Source of the DNA: HGM04593 sp045636545
Lineage (GTDB): Bacteria; Bacteroidota; Bacteroidia; Bacteroidales; Bacteroidaceae
Assembly: GCA_045636545.1 (NCBI GenBank)
Contig: JAZTXR010000095.1
Span: 1-64,000 of the forward strand
Direction of reading: 5' to 3'
Length of the DNA: 64,000 nt
Shown here: piece after piece, positions 48,773 through 56,402 of the stretch
How positions within the stretch are numbered: position 1 is the stretch's first letter
Layout: each line of letters starts with the position of its first letter
Program-made: the position numbers and the translations under genes
Notes under the pieces: generated by a model
Databases searched by the model: none
The model's input: only the letters and a program-made list of their open reading frames with translations
Told to the model about the DNA's origin: nothing

Positions 48773-49056
48773 TATTTAATTTTAGAGAATATGGCGAGAA
48801 TTTAGGTACACGTCCTTTGGGTAAGCGTGTCCGTGAATCGTTGCAGCCATTGATTGAGCAGAATGACCGTGTCGTGCTTGACTTTACAGGTGTGAATGTT
48901 GTGAGCAATTCATTCGCCGATGAATGTATCGCAAAATTGTTGCTGGTAATGTCGCTGACAGAACTGAAGAACCGTACAACTTTCCGTGGACTGAATCCGA
49001 TAGCTTCGGAAAGTGTTTTGACTGCGCTTCGCCGTAGACACCTTGCGATGGTGTGA
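48766..49056 (+). CDS. STAS-like domain protein (DUF4325)
   Basis: 96 residues, STAS-like DUF4325 family: VIFNFREYGENLGTRPLGKRVRESLQPLIEQNDRVVLDFTGVNVVSNSFADECIAKLLL, with the conserved F(T/S)GV..S.SFADE core. In other systems such domains pair with HATPase proteins as regulatory switches. Here the gene overlaps a stand-alone HATPase gene. There is no DNA-binding domain in either, so any output must pass through a partner elsewhere. Confidence 0.85.
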   Translation: MVIFNFREYGENLGTRPLGKRVRESLQPLIEQNDRVVLDFTGVNVVSNSFADECIAKLLLVMSLTELKNRTTFRGLNPIASESVLTALRRRHLAMV

Positions 49057-49080
49057 ACTTTAATCATTTAACTATACGAA

Positions 49081-49115
49081 AACAGTGGGTCTGATTGGTG
49101 ACTCGCTGTTTTTTT
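49081..49115 (+). terminator. Intrinsic terminator after the STAS-like gene
   Basis: An 11-bp stem with wobble pairs (AACAGTGGGTC 49081-49091 / GACTCGCTGTT 49100-49110) followed by TTTTT. Confidence 0.8.
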
Positions 49116-49369
49116 GCTGTACGCCCGGCATTGGCATGTTCAAACGGGTGAAAGTCACCAATGCGCCACAATGGCTGTGGCTGCTTGCTTTATGGAAGTT
49201 GCAGCGAGCAATAGAAACCTTGCGTGAGCAGGCTACCCGTCATTGTTAGGATACTACAAGGAATTTCTTTTGTTTTCCTCCTGCTCGTTCTATTGTGTTA
49301 TCACGTTTGTTTGTAACGGCTTTAACCAAATTTATATATTATTATAATAATTAATTCAAGAAAAAAGAG
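49116..49369. other. Intergenic stretch, no gene seen
   Basis: 254 bp between the terminator and the promoter of the next leader RNA. There is a possible inverted pairing GGTGAAAGTCACC near 49148. No ORF, tRNA or known repeat is recognised; the final 50 bp are A/T-rich. Confidence 0.4.
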
Positions 49370-49377
49370 TACCTTTG
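49370..49377 (+). promoter_or_regulatory. -7 box of structured leader RNA copy 2
   Basis: TACCTTTG, matching TAnnTTTG. The start would be near 49384, about 34 nt ahead of the conserved element, similar to copy 1. No -33 box is clear. Confidence 0.55.
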
Positions 49378-49383
49378 CAAAGC

Positions 49384-49621
49384 AATCCTCAAGTAGGGTT
49401 GTGACATATTTGAAAGTGCATTAGCTTTACTATCCTATCTGATGGGAGCGTTTTGCTCCGGCAGGGCTTCGGCCTTGTCAAACTTGGCGGTTAAATCAAA
49501 TGGAAGAATAGTGGCAAAGTTGATGTCCGCGCTGTATGCAGCGTGGGCAACTTGCTTATCTATCTTCCGGGTAACGCCAAGACCTCATCAGTGGATAATG
49601 TAAGATTGTCCACGTTTTTTT
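49384..49621 (+). ncRNA. Structured leader RNA, copy 2 (upstream of the secreted binding protein)
   Basis: The core 49418-49600 is homologous to 42717-42900. Structure: 5' hairpin CAATCCT/AGGGTTG (49383-49401); stem GGAGC/GCTCC with loop GTTTT (49445-49459); a C(UUCG)G-type loop near 49467-49474; a 10-bp hairpin with loop TATG (49525-49548); long-range pairing of 49483-49493 with 49572-49581; and a terminator-like stem GTGGATAA/TTGTCCAC (49591-49613) directly before T7. Changes from copy 1 are compensatory (G-C to A-T in the first stem, A.G mismatch to T-A in the TATG stem). Candidate leader RNA whose terminal hairpin could end transcription. The next gene starts 104 nt on. Confidence 0.75.
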
Positions 49622-49725
49622 ATGCCCTTTTTTGAAGGTAACGCCTCGGCGGTAACTTGGCCGGCGGCGTGTTTGTCCGGATTGTTTTTTGAAAAAGATA
49701 TTTATTAACCTAAACAAATTATTTT

Positions 49726-51252
49726 ATGAGAAAATTTACTTTGTTTGTTGCATCGTTGTTCCTCGCAGTAGGTGCAATGGCGCAGATTACAGATGCTAGT
49801 CAGTTGAGTAGCGACAAATGTTACCACATTACATCAAAGGATGGCAACCGTGGTGCTTTCTATGCACCTGAAGGCGCAGAGTATCTTACAACTTGTGCTG
49901 GTACATACAGTAATTATCCTAACGGAAGTATTGGAAAGGATGCCACTTCTACTGCTCAGCAGTTCGCATTCGTGGAGTATGATGGCAAGCTCTATCTTTG
50001 GAGCGTAAGCGAGAAGAAATTCGCGCAGAAGGATGGCAATTATGTTAAATTGGTGAACTCAACATCGGACTTCGTGACAGTTGTTGCTAATGGTTCTTAT
50101 TTCAACATCAAAATCAACGATACTAACAAGTTGAACTTCTCTGGTGGTTATGACTACGGCGTGTATGCTAACTATAATACTGATGATGATGGTAACAACC
50201 TTGTAATTACCGAGGCAGGTAGCTTTGACCCAACAGAGGCAATCAGACAGCTGCTTGGTTTGGAAGATGATATCATCTTTGGTTGGAATACTACAACACC
50301 TTGGGAGGATGTCGCTGTAGAGGATTATTCATCTGTTGTATTCAATAACAATGCACTCGGCTATGGTATCAAGTGCATTGAAGGCGAGGTTACTGTAGGC
50401 GGTGCAAGAACTGCAACTGTAACATTTGCATACACCAATGGCAATTGTGCATTGAACGTGTGCGGTGTCGAGGTTGTTGACGAAGCCGGCTATGTTGTTG
50501 CAGGTGATTACCATGTCGGTAAGGCCGGTAAGCCTTCGACAAATAATGTTTATACAGTAAAGGTTGCCGAGGCTGGTACATACAAAGTTCGTTGCTATGC
50601 TACATTCGGTTCCAATGATAGAGCCGATGCCACAAACGGAACAATTACAATCTCATTTGATAGTGCTGCAGCTGCTGATTTTTCACATAATGTAACTTTC
50701 ACTGCCGAGTATGCTACACTCCATCTCGGTTATGATGCTGCAATCCCTACAGGTGTTGAGGCATACGTTGTAAGCGGCGTTGAAAATGGTTGGGCTATTA
50801 TGACACAGGTTGAGGGTGTTATCCCTGCTGCAACTCCTGTTATCTTGAAGAAGGTAGGTGCAGAGGCTGCATACACATTTGCTTACACAGATGCAGCTGC
50901 CGCTACTGTCGAGAACAACCTTCTTGAGGGTTCAATCGCTGGCCGTTATGTAGTTGCTGAAGCTTATGTACTTTCAAGCGGTGCAAACGGCGTAGGTTTC
51001 TATGCCGCTGATTTGAATCAGTTGAATGAAACTGCGTTCCTTAACAACGCAAACAAGGCATATTTGCCTGCAACAGCCGCTGCAAACCTCACTGCTGCGT
51101 TCTATGGCTTCAATTGGGATGGCACAACAGGAATAGAGAACGTAGAGGTAGAGAACGCTTCTAATGTAATCTACGACCTCACAGGCCGTCAGGTTAACGC
51201 AGTTGAGCGTGGTATCTACATCATCAACGGCAAGAAAGTGCTGGTTAAGTAA
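49726..51252 (+). CDS. Secreted modular binding protein
   Basis: 508 residues, no enzyme domain seen. Signal peptide (LFVASLFLAVGAMAQ). Residues ~20-175 look like a lectin-type beta module (CYHITSKDGNRGAFYAPEGAEYL, KLYLWSVSEKKFAQKDGNYV). Residues ~180-312 are one copy of the ~130-residue module found four times in the hydrolase at 43009 (VTFAYTNGNCALNVCGVEVVDEAG). An ATFYAP-like domain (~318-465) and the tail YDLTGRQVNA...GIYIINGKKVLVK follow. Probably a secreted carbohydrate-binding partner of the hydrolases. Confidence 0.75.
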   Translation: MRKFTLFVASLFLAVGAMAQITDASQLSSDKCYHITSKDGNRGAFYAPEGAEYLTTCAGTYSNYPNGSIGKDATSTAQQFAFVEYDGKLYLWSVSEKKFAQKDGNYVKLVNSTSDFVTVVANGSYFNIKINDTNKLNFSGGYDYGVYANYNTDDDGNNLVITEAGSFDPTEAIRQLLGLEDDIIFGWNTTTPWEDVAVEDYSSVVFNNNALGYGIKCIEGEVTVGGARTATVTFAYTNGNCALNVCGVEVVDEAGYVVAGDYHVGKAGKPSTNNVYTVKVAEAGTYKVRCYATFGSNDRADATNGTITISFDSAAAADFSHNVTFTAEYATLHLGYDAAIPTGVEAYVVSGVENGWAIMTQVEGVIPAATPVILKKVGAEAAYTFAYTDAAAATVENNLLEGSIAGRYVVAEAYVLSSGANGVGFYAADLNQLNETAFLNNANKAYLPATAAANLTAAFYGFNWDGTTGIENVEVENASNVIYDLTGRQVNAVERGIYIINGKKVLVK

Positions 51253-51264
51253 AAAATAGTTTCC

Positions 51265-51295
51265 TTAGTGTCTTTAGAGACCTTAAAGACACTAA
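51265..51295. terminator. Hairpin after the binding protein
   Basis: A perfect 12-bp stem (TTAGTGTCTTTA / TAAAGACACTAA) with a 7-nt loop, 13 bp past the stop. No T-run follows, so it is a weak terminator or mRNA end. Confidence 0.55.
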
Positions 51296-51331
51296 AGACT
51301 TTAATGACCTTAAAATAAAAAACACAGATAT

Positions 51332-51496
51332 ATGAAAAAGAATTATGTATCACCTCTTGCAGTAGAGGTTAGCGTTGTAGCAGAGTCAATGCTCGCTGCA
51401 TCACTTGCAATCAACAACAATACAACAGTTGATACTTCAGTTGACGGTGCTCAGCTTGGTGGCAATAGCCGCGGCGAGTGGGGTAACTTGTGGTAA
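51332..51496 (+). CDS. Small 54-residue peptide gene
   Basis: Frame from ATG 51332 to TAA 51496 encodes MKKNYVSPLAVEVSVVAESM, then LAASLAINNNTTVDTSVDGA, then QLGGNSRGEWGNLW. It has a basic N terminus and a mid-length hydrophobic LAASLAI segment but no typical signal peptide. It fits the widespread short Bacteroidales ORFs of the form MKKxYVxP...MLAAS..., whose function is unknown. It sits alone between the binding protein and the second large hydrolase in the same direction. Coding status is inferred from codon structure and resemblance. Confidence 0.6.
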   Translation: MKKNYVSPLAVEVSVVAESMLAASLAINNNTTVDTSVDGAQLGGNSRGEWGNLW

Positions 51497-51619
51497 TATG
51501 GGAATTCCTGTATTGCATTGAATGATAACAGATAGGCTGTGCCGGTGACGGCACGGCCTTATGTGCCTATAAATAACCAATATTATAATAGACTTATACT
51601 AACCTAAATTGTTTTACCT

Positions 51620-54600
51620 ATGAAGAAATTTTTCTCCTTTCTGTTAGCTGCGTTGTGTCTGTCGACACAGGCGTATGCCGACAAGGTGACTGCTTCGACA
51701 ACACTGCCTACAGCGGGCAAGCCGGAGCATGTCTACACTATGGTGAGCGGTAACGGTGCTTATGTAAGCCCCACTACCACTCCTGTTGAGGGTGATGCTG
51801 CTAACGGCCTCTTCGCATTCTATGCAGTGGATGGTGTTGACGGCGCGTACTACATCTACAGCCACAATGCAAAGCAGTGGCTGAGCTATGACAAGAAGGA
51901 AAACTATCCTACCGGTGCCAGCTTTATTAAGATGAGCGACAGCAAGGTAGAGGGTACTTACTTCAGAGTTGAGAATTATGCCGACGATTTCTATCAGATT
52001 TCGCCTTACACCACAGCAGGTAATGCACAGGCTATCTACCTGAATTACTTTGGTGGCGTGCCTGCTTGCTCGGGCAAGACACTTGGTCTTTGGACCGACA
52101 ATGGTTCAAAGGACGGTGGTAGCCGCTACACCTTTGCTGAATATGTGATTGCAGAGCGCACTTACACAATCTCTGTTCCCGAGGGTGTTACATTGGAGAT
52201 TGGCGGCAAGGTGTATGCCGATGGTTCTACAATCACCGTTGAGGGTACTGTTGACAAATCAACAATTGCAGTTACTGCTCCCGAGGGTAAGTTCGCGGTC
52301 GTGTCGGTGAATGATGTTGAGAACATAATCACTGTCAACGTGGCAACATTGCCTGTTCTTCCTGCAGTTGAGAAGTATGAGAATGCTTGGGTTTATCCAA
52401 AACAGCAGGACAACGTAGGCGCAGCGAATATTTCAGAGGACAATGGCGTTTATGTGCTCAGCAACAAGGTGCTTGCTGCCGGTTTCATGAAGGTGGGTGA
52501 GGCACTTTACTTTGCAGGTAGCGACGCCATGAACCTGGTTGCCGGTACAGAGCCTTTCACAGTTGCTTTCGGTAACGGCGATAATGTTCCTGCTTCGGCA
52601 ATGACACTCGTTGATGTAAAGACTGAGACACTCACAGGCGATGCAACAGCCATTGGTGGTGCTGAGCACTTTAACGGTGTTCAGCTTGTTGCCAACTATG
52701 AGTATACATACAAGGGTACAAAGATTGCCATTGTTTGGCGTGCAGTATTGCGTGACGGTAGCCACTACTTGCGCACCGAGATGGAGCTCACAGGCGTTGA
52801 TGCTGTCGACATGTACAACGTAATTCCTATGATTTACAATGTTGATACTAAGGCTGCCGGCTCAACTCCAAAGGTTGTGGGTAACACACGTGGTGCCACA
52901 ATCGTAAGCAACAGGATTTTCGCCGGTCTTGAGACACCTACAGCATATAACACTGTTGGTGAGGCTACAGGTGAAGAGGACGTATGGACTTTGAAGGATA
53001 CAAAGACAGCTTCTTTGACAGCAACTTCTTGGACACAGGTTGCTGCTGCCGATGTTCCAAAGCGTGTTGAGGAGGCTACAGGTGCCAACTATCCTAACGT
53101 GCTTGCATACAAGATGGAAAATGTTGCCCTCAAGAAGAACCAGAAGATTGAGATTGAGGTGAAGTACACAAGCGGTAACCACCGTTTGAACTTCGGCGGT
53201 GCCGATTTGCTTGCTTCTAACGGTGACATTACAGCAGTTGACTATCACAGCGGCTATTCCGGCGGCCAGCACAGCAATAATACATTCAGCTATGTTGCTC
53301 CATACGACGGTACATTTGATATTCGAGTGTTTGTTGAGAACAAGACCGAGAGCATCGATGCTTCAAGCACAATGACCGTGAAGGTGTACGAGGCAAAAGA
53401 GGGTGTTGTTGTGAACACTGCAGTTGTTGGTATCCAGGGTCGCTGGAGCCGCAATACAACACTTGCAGCAGGCGAGACCTGGAAGGTTGGTGCTGTTGTA
53501 GGTCTCATTGCACAAGATGGTACCGAGGCGAAGGAGAACATCCGCGAGACACAGAAGCGCCGTTCGTTCCTTGCATACAGCGAACGCGAACGTGCAGTGC
53601 CCTGGAGAACATTCCCACACTATAACAGCTGGTACGAGCTGAACATCAACCGCAACAATGCGGCTCCTGGTCAGGAGCACACTAACTTTACAGCCGAGGA
53701 TATCCTTGGTGTAATGAGACAGTGGAAGGAGAAGTTCTATGACAAGTATGGCGAGGGCATTGCAGCCTTTGTAATCGATGACGGTTGGGATTCCTATGGT
53801 CCTTGGACATTCCATAAGGGATTCCCTAACGAAATGCGTGATATGTCTGCATTGGCTAAAGAAATGGGTGCCGGTGTAGGTGCTTGGCTGGGCCCTGTGG
53901 GTGGTTACGGTCAGAGCGGTAACTATCGTCGTGCTTACTGGAACGGCAAGGGTGGCATGCAGCTCTCTAACCCTGCTTATTATCAGACATATCTTGCTGC
54001 TGCAAATAACCTTGTATGCCAGCAGGATGGCGTTCCCGGTTACCAGCTTGGCAGTGACAACTATGTATTCTTTAAGTTCGACGGTATCTCGGGACAGTTC
54101 TCGGCTGTAGGCCCCGATGCCGGTGATACAGGTAACGAGAATGCCGAGGGTATCATCCGTCTCGAGCAGTACGTGCGTGAGAACATGCGTGAGGATATCT
54201 TCTTCAACACAACTGTAGGTACATGGGCTTCACCGTTCTGGTATCAGATTTCAGATGCTACATGGCGCCAAGAGAATGACCACGATCGCATTGGTAACAA
54301 CAGCATCAACCGCGAGAACTGGATTACATACCGTGACCGTCTGGTTTATCAGAACTATGTGCAGAACTCACCATTGTGTCCAATCAATACTTTGATGACT
54401 CACGGATTCATTCTTTCAGAGGATGGTCCTCCGGCAGGTGATTCAAGAGATTACAATGCTGTTCTTCGCGAACTCCGTTGCGCATTCGTCTGCGGTTCGG
54501 GTATTGTAGAGCTTTACACCAATTGCAATTTGATGAATAGCATCAACGATGGTAAACTTTGGGAGGATGTTGCCGAGTGCGTAGCTTGGCAGAAGAAGAA

Positions 54601-56263
54601 CGCCGATGTATTGCCCGATGCCCACTGGGTGGGTGGCAATCCTTGGACAGGTTCGGCACAGGAGGTTTACGGTTGGGCTTCTTGGAACGGCGCAAAGGCT
54701 ACTCTTGCATTGCGCAACGGTTCTAACAGCCAGCAGACCTACACTTTCACACTCCGTCAGGCTCTTGAGATTCCTGCAAACATCACAGGTGCAATCATCC
54801 TCAACAAGTCGTTCAAGGTGCAGAATGCTCTCAGCGGTTTGACCGAGGGTGTTGCCATTGACATTGACCAGCAGTTGACAGTTACATTGCCAGGTAGCAC
54901 AGTTTATGCATTCGACGGCGTGAACAGCGACCCTTCACAGGTTCCTTTCGAGGTGGTTGACTACTCTCCAAAGAAGGCCGAGGCTATCGAGACAATCAAG
55001 ATTAATTTCAACAGCGAGGCTGCAGGTGAGTTCAACCCATACGAGATGAGCAAGTTCATGAAGTTCAAGCAGGGCAACAATGTTGCAAGCGGCATTTCAA
55101 ACTATGTTGTCGAGGGTGCACTGCTCACTGTTACTTTGAGTACAAAGGTTACTGCTCCGGGTGAGTACAAACTGGTTATCCCAGAGGGCCTCATCACACG
55201 TGCAAGCGACGGTCGTGCATTTGCCGGTGAACTCGCTTTCACAATCACAGCTCCCGAGGCAATCGTTGTGAAGTCTGTTTCTCCAAGCGAGGATGTATAC
55301 TCACTCAAGACCATTGAACTTACATTCAACAAAGAGCTTGTTGCTGCCGAGGCTGCCGCTGCAGTTGTTCTCAAGAACGCTGCCGGTGAGGTTGTTGCAA
55401 GCGCTTCATACACTGTCGAGGGCAAGGTGTTGACTTTGACACTCGACAATGAGGTTACAACTCCAGGCGAGTACACACTCGTTATCCCCGAGGGTGCCAT
55501 CGTTGGTGCAGCTGTTGGCGATGCTTTCAGCGGCGAGGTGGTTGTAACTGTTGAGGAGTTCGACGTTTATGAGCCACGCAACATTGGCAACAAGACACGC
55601 ACTGACCGTAACATCAACGGCATCAGCATCACAAAAGAGGATGGCGAAGTGTTGAGCTATGCACTCGATGCAACACAGAAGTCACTCGACTATGTGAACC
55701 TCGCAACCGGTGAGGTGTCGGTAAGCATTGATGTGGCTCCCGGTGAGACACTGACACCTTCTGTTGATGCAGCCGGTATTTGGGTGCACTTCTATGTGTT
55801 CGTAGACAAGGAGGGTGACGGCTTTACTGCAGGTGTCGCAGCCGATGGCTACACTCCGACAGGTGACCTTGTGTCATACTCTTTCTACAACAACGATGCT
55901 GCAAGCGACGAGAGCGGCTGGAACAGTGTTGGTACTGTAATTACCGGTGGTGACCGCAACAAACCTTCTTTGCCCGCATTCACAGCGCCCGAGCAGGCCG
56001 GTACATACCGTCTCCGTCTCAAGCAGGACTGGTGTAACATTGACCCACAGGGTGATGCCGATGGCAAGTTCGGTGATTTCAAGCAGAACGGTGGCCAAAT
56101 CATCGACCTCTACCTCAATGTTACCGAGGCTACAGGCGTTGAGGTTGTGAAAGGTGAAAACGGAAATGTGAAAGTTGTCTATGACCTTGCAGGCCGCAAG
56201 CTCGAGAACATCACAGCACCGGGCTTCTACATTGTAAATGGCAAAAAGGTGCTTGTGAAGTAA
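51620..56263 (+). CDS. Second very large secreted clan-D-like glycoside hydrolase
   Basis: 1547 residues, signal peptide (FLLAALCLSTQAYA). Paralog of the 43009 product. Order: lectin-like module (~25-175), beta-sandwich (~250-445), one copy of the ~130-residue module (~453-594), barrel (~650-1090) with VIDDGWD (Asp720/Asp721), FKFDG with probable nucleophile Asp821, and GNNSINRENWITYRDRLVYQN; two Ig-like domains (~1110-1310; ATPxxxxxSLKTIELTFNKELV pattern); a GEVED-like domain (~1315-1510, like the N terminus of the GH123 protein); and the tail YDLAGRKLEN...GFYIVNGKKVLVK. It lacks three of the four extra modules of its paralog. Substrate unknown; alpha-Gal/GalNAc is the family guess. Confidence 0.75.
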   Translation: MKKFFSFLLAALCLSTQAYADKVTASTTLPTAGKPEHVYTMVSGNGAYVSPTTTPVEGDAANGLFAFYAVDGVDGAYYIYSHNAKQWLSYDKKENYPTGASFIKMSDSKVEGTYFRVENYADDFYQISPYTTAGNAQAIYLNYFGGVPACSGKTLGLWTDNGSKDGGSRYTFAEYVIAERTYTISVPEGVTLEIGGKVYADGSTITVEGTVDKSTIAVTAPEGKFAVVSVNDVENIITVNVATLPVLPAVEKYENAWVYPKQQDNVGAANISEDNGVYVLSNKVLAAGFMKVGEALYFAGSDAMNLVAGTEPFTVAFGNGDNVPASAMTLVDVKTETLTGDATAIGGAEHFNGVQLVANYEYTYKGTKIAIVWRAVLRDGSHYLRTEMELTGVDAVDMYNVIPMIYNVDTKAAGSTPKVVGNTRGATIVSNRIFAGLETPTAYNTVGEATGEEDVWTLKDTKTASLTATSWTQVAAADVPKRVEEATGANYPNVLAYKMENVALKKNQKIEIEVKYTSGNHRLNFGGADLLASNGDITAVDYHSGYSGGQHSNNTFSYVAPYDGTFDIRVFVENKTESIDASSTMTVKVYEAKEGVVVNTAVVGIQGRWSRNTTLAAGETWKVGAVVGLIAQDGTEAKENIRETQKRRSFLAYSERERAVPWRTFPHYNSWYELNINRNNAAPGQEHTNFTAEDILGVMRQWKEKFYDKYGEGIAAFVIDDGWDSYGPWTFHKGFPNEMRDMSALAKEMGAGVGAWLGPVGGYGQSGNYRRAYWNGKGGMQLSNPAYYQTYLAAANNLVCQQDGVPGYQLGSDNYVFFKFDGISGQFSAVGPDAGDTGNENAEGIIRLEQYVRENMREDIFFNTTVGTWASPFWYQISDATWRQENDHDRIGNNSINRENWITYRDRLVYQNYVQNSPLCPINTLMTHGFILSEDGPPAGDSRDYNAVLRELRCAFVCGSGIVELYTNCNLMNSINDGKLWEDVAECVAWQKKNADVLPDAHWVGGNPWTGSAQEVYGWASWNGAKATLALRNGSNSQQTYTFTLRQALEIPANITGAIILNKSFKVQNALSGLTEGVAIDIDQQLTVTLPGSTVYAFDGVNSDPSQVPFEVVDYSPKKAEAIETIKINFNSEAAGEFNPYEMSKFMKFKQGNNVASGISNYVVEGALLTVTLSTKVTAPGEYKLVIPEGLITRASDGRAFAGELAFTITAPEAIVVKSVSPSEDVYSLKTIELTFNKELVAAEAAAAVVLKNAAGEVVASASYTVEGKVLTLTLDNEVTTPGEYTLVIPEGAIVGAAVGDAFSGEVVVTVEEFDVYEPRNIGNKTRTDRNINGISITKEDGEVLSYALDATQKSLDYVNLATGEVSVSIDVAPGETLTPSVDAAGIWVHFYVFVDKEGDGFTAGVAADGYTPTGDLVSYSFYNNDAASDESGWNSVGTVITGGDRNKPSLPAFTAPEQAGTYRLRLKQDWCNIDPQGDADGKFGDFKQNGGQIIDLYLNVTEATGVEVVKGENGNVKVVYDLAGRKLENITAPGFYIVNGKKVLVK

Positions 56264-56274
56264 TGCCCATGTTG

Positions 56275-56340
56275 TCATTACGAGCGTAGCGAAGGGCCTC
56301 TGGAACGAGTGGGATATCTCACGTACGGTCGATATGACAA
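56275..56340. repeat. Interspersed repeat fragment
   Basis: GTCATTACGAGCGTAGCGAAG at the left and GATATCTCACG...CGGTCGATATGAC at the right resemble pieces at 1-30 and 59883-59920 (GTCAT[A/G]TCGACC...). Noncoding, between the hydrolase stop and the terminator. Confidence 0.6.
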
Positions 56341-56354
56341 TATTTAGAATAATC

Positions 56355-56384
56355 AATCAGCACGCGCCGCGGCGCGTGCTGATT
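56355..56384 (+). terminator. GC-rich terminator hairpin
   Basis: A palindromic 14-bp arm (AATCAGCACGCGCC / GGCGCGTGCTGATT) around GC. It separates the large hydrolase from the DUF5009 gene; followed by TCATCTTAAA, no T-run. Confidence 0.7.
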
Positions 56385-56402
56385 TCATCTTAAAAGTACT
56401 TT

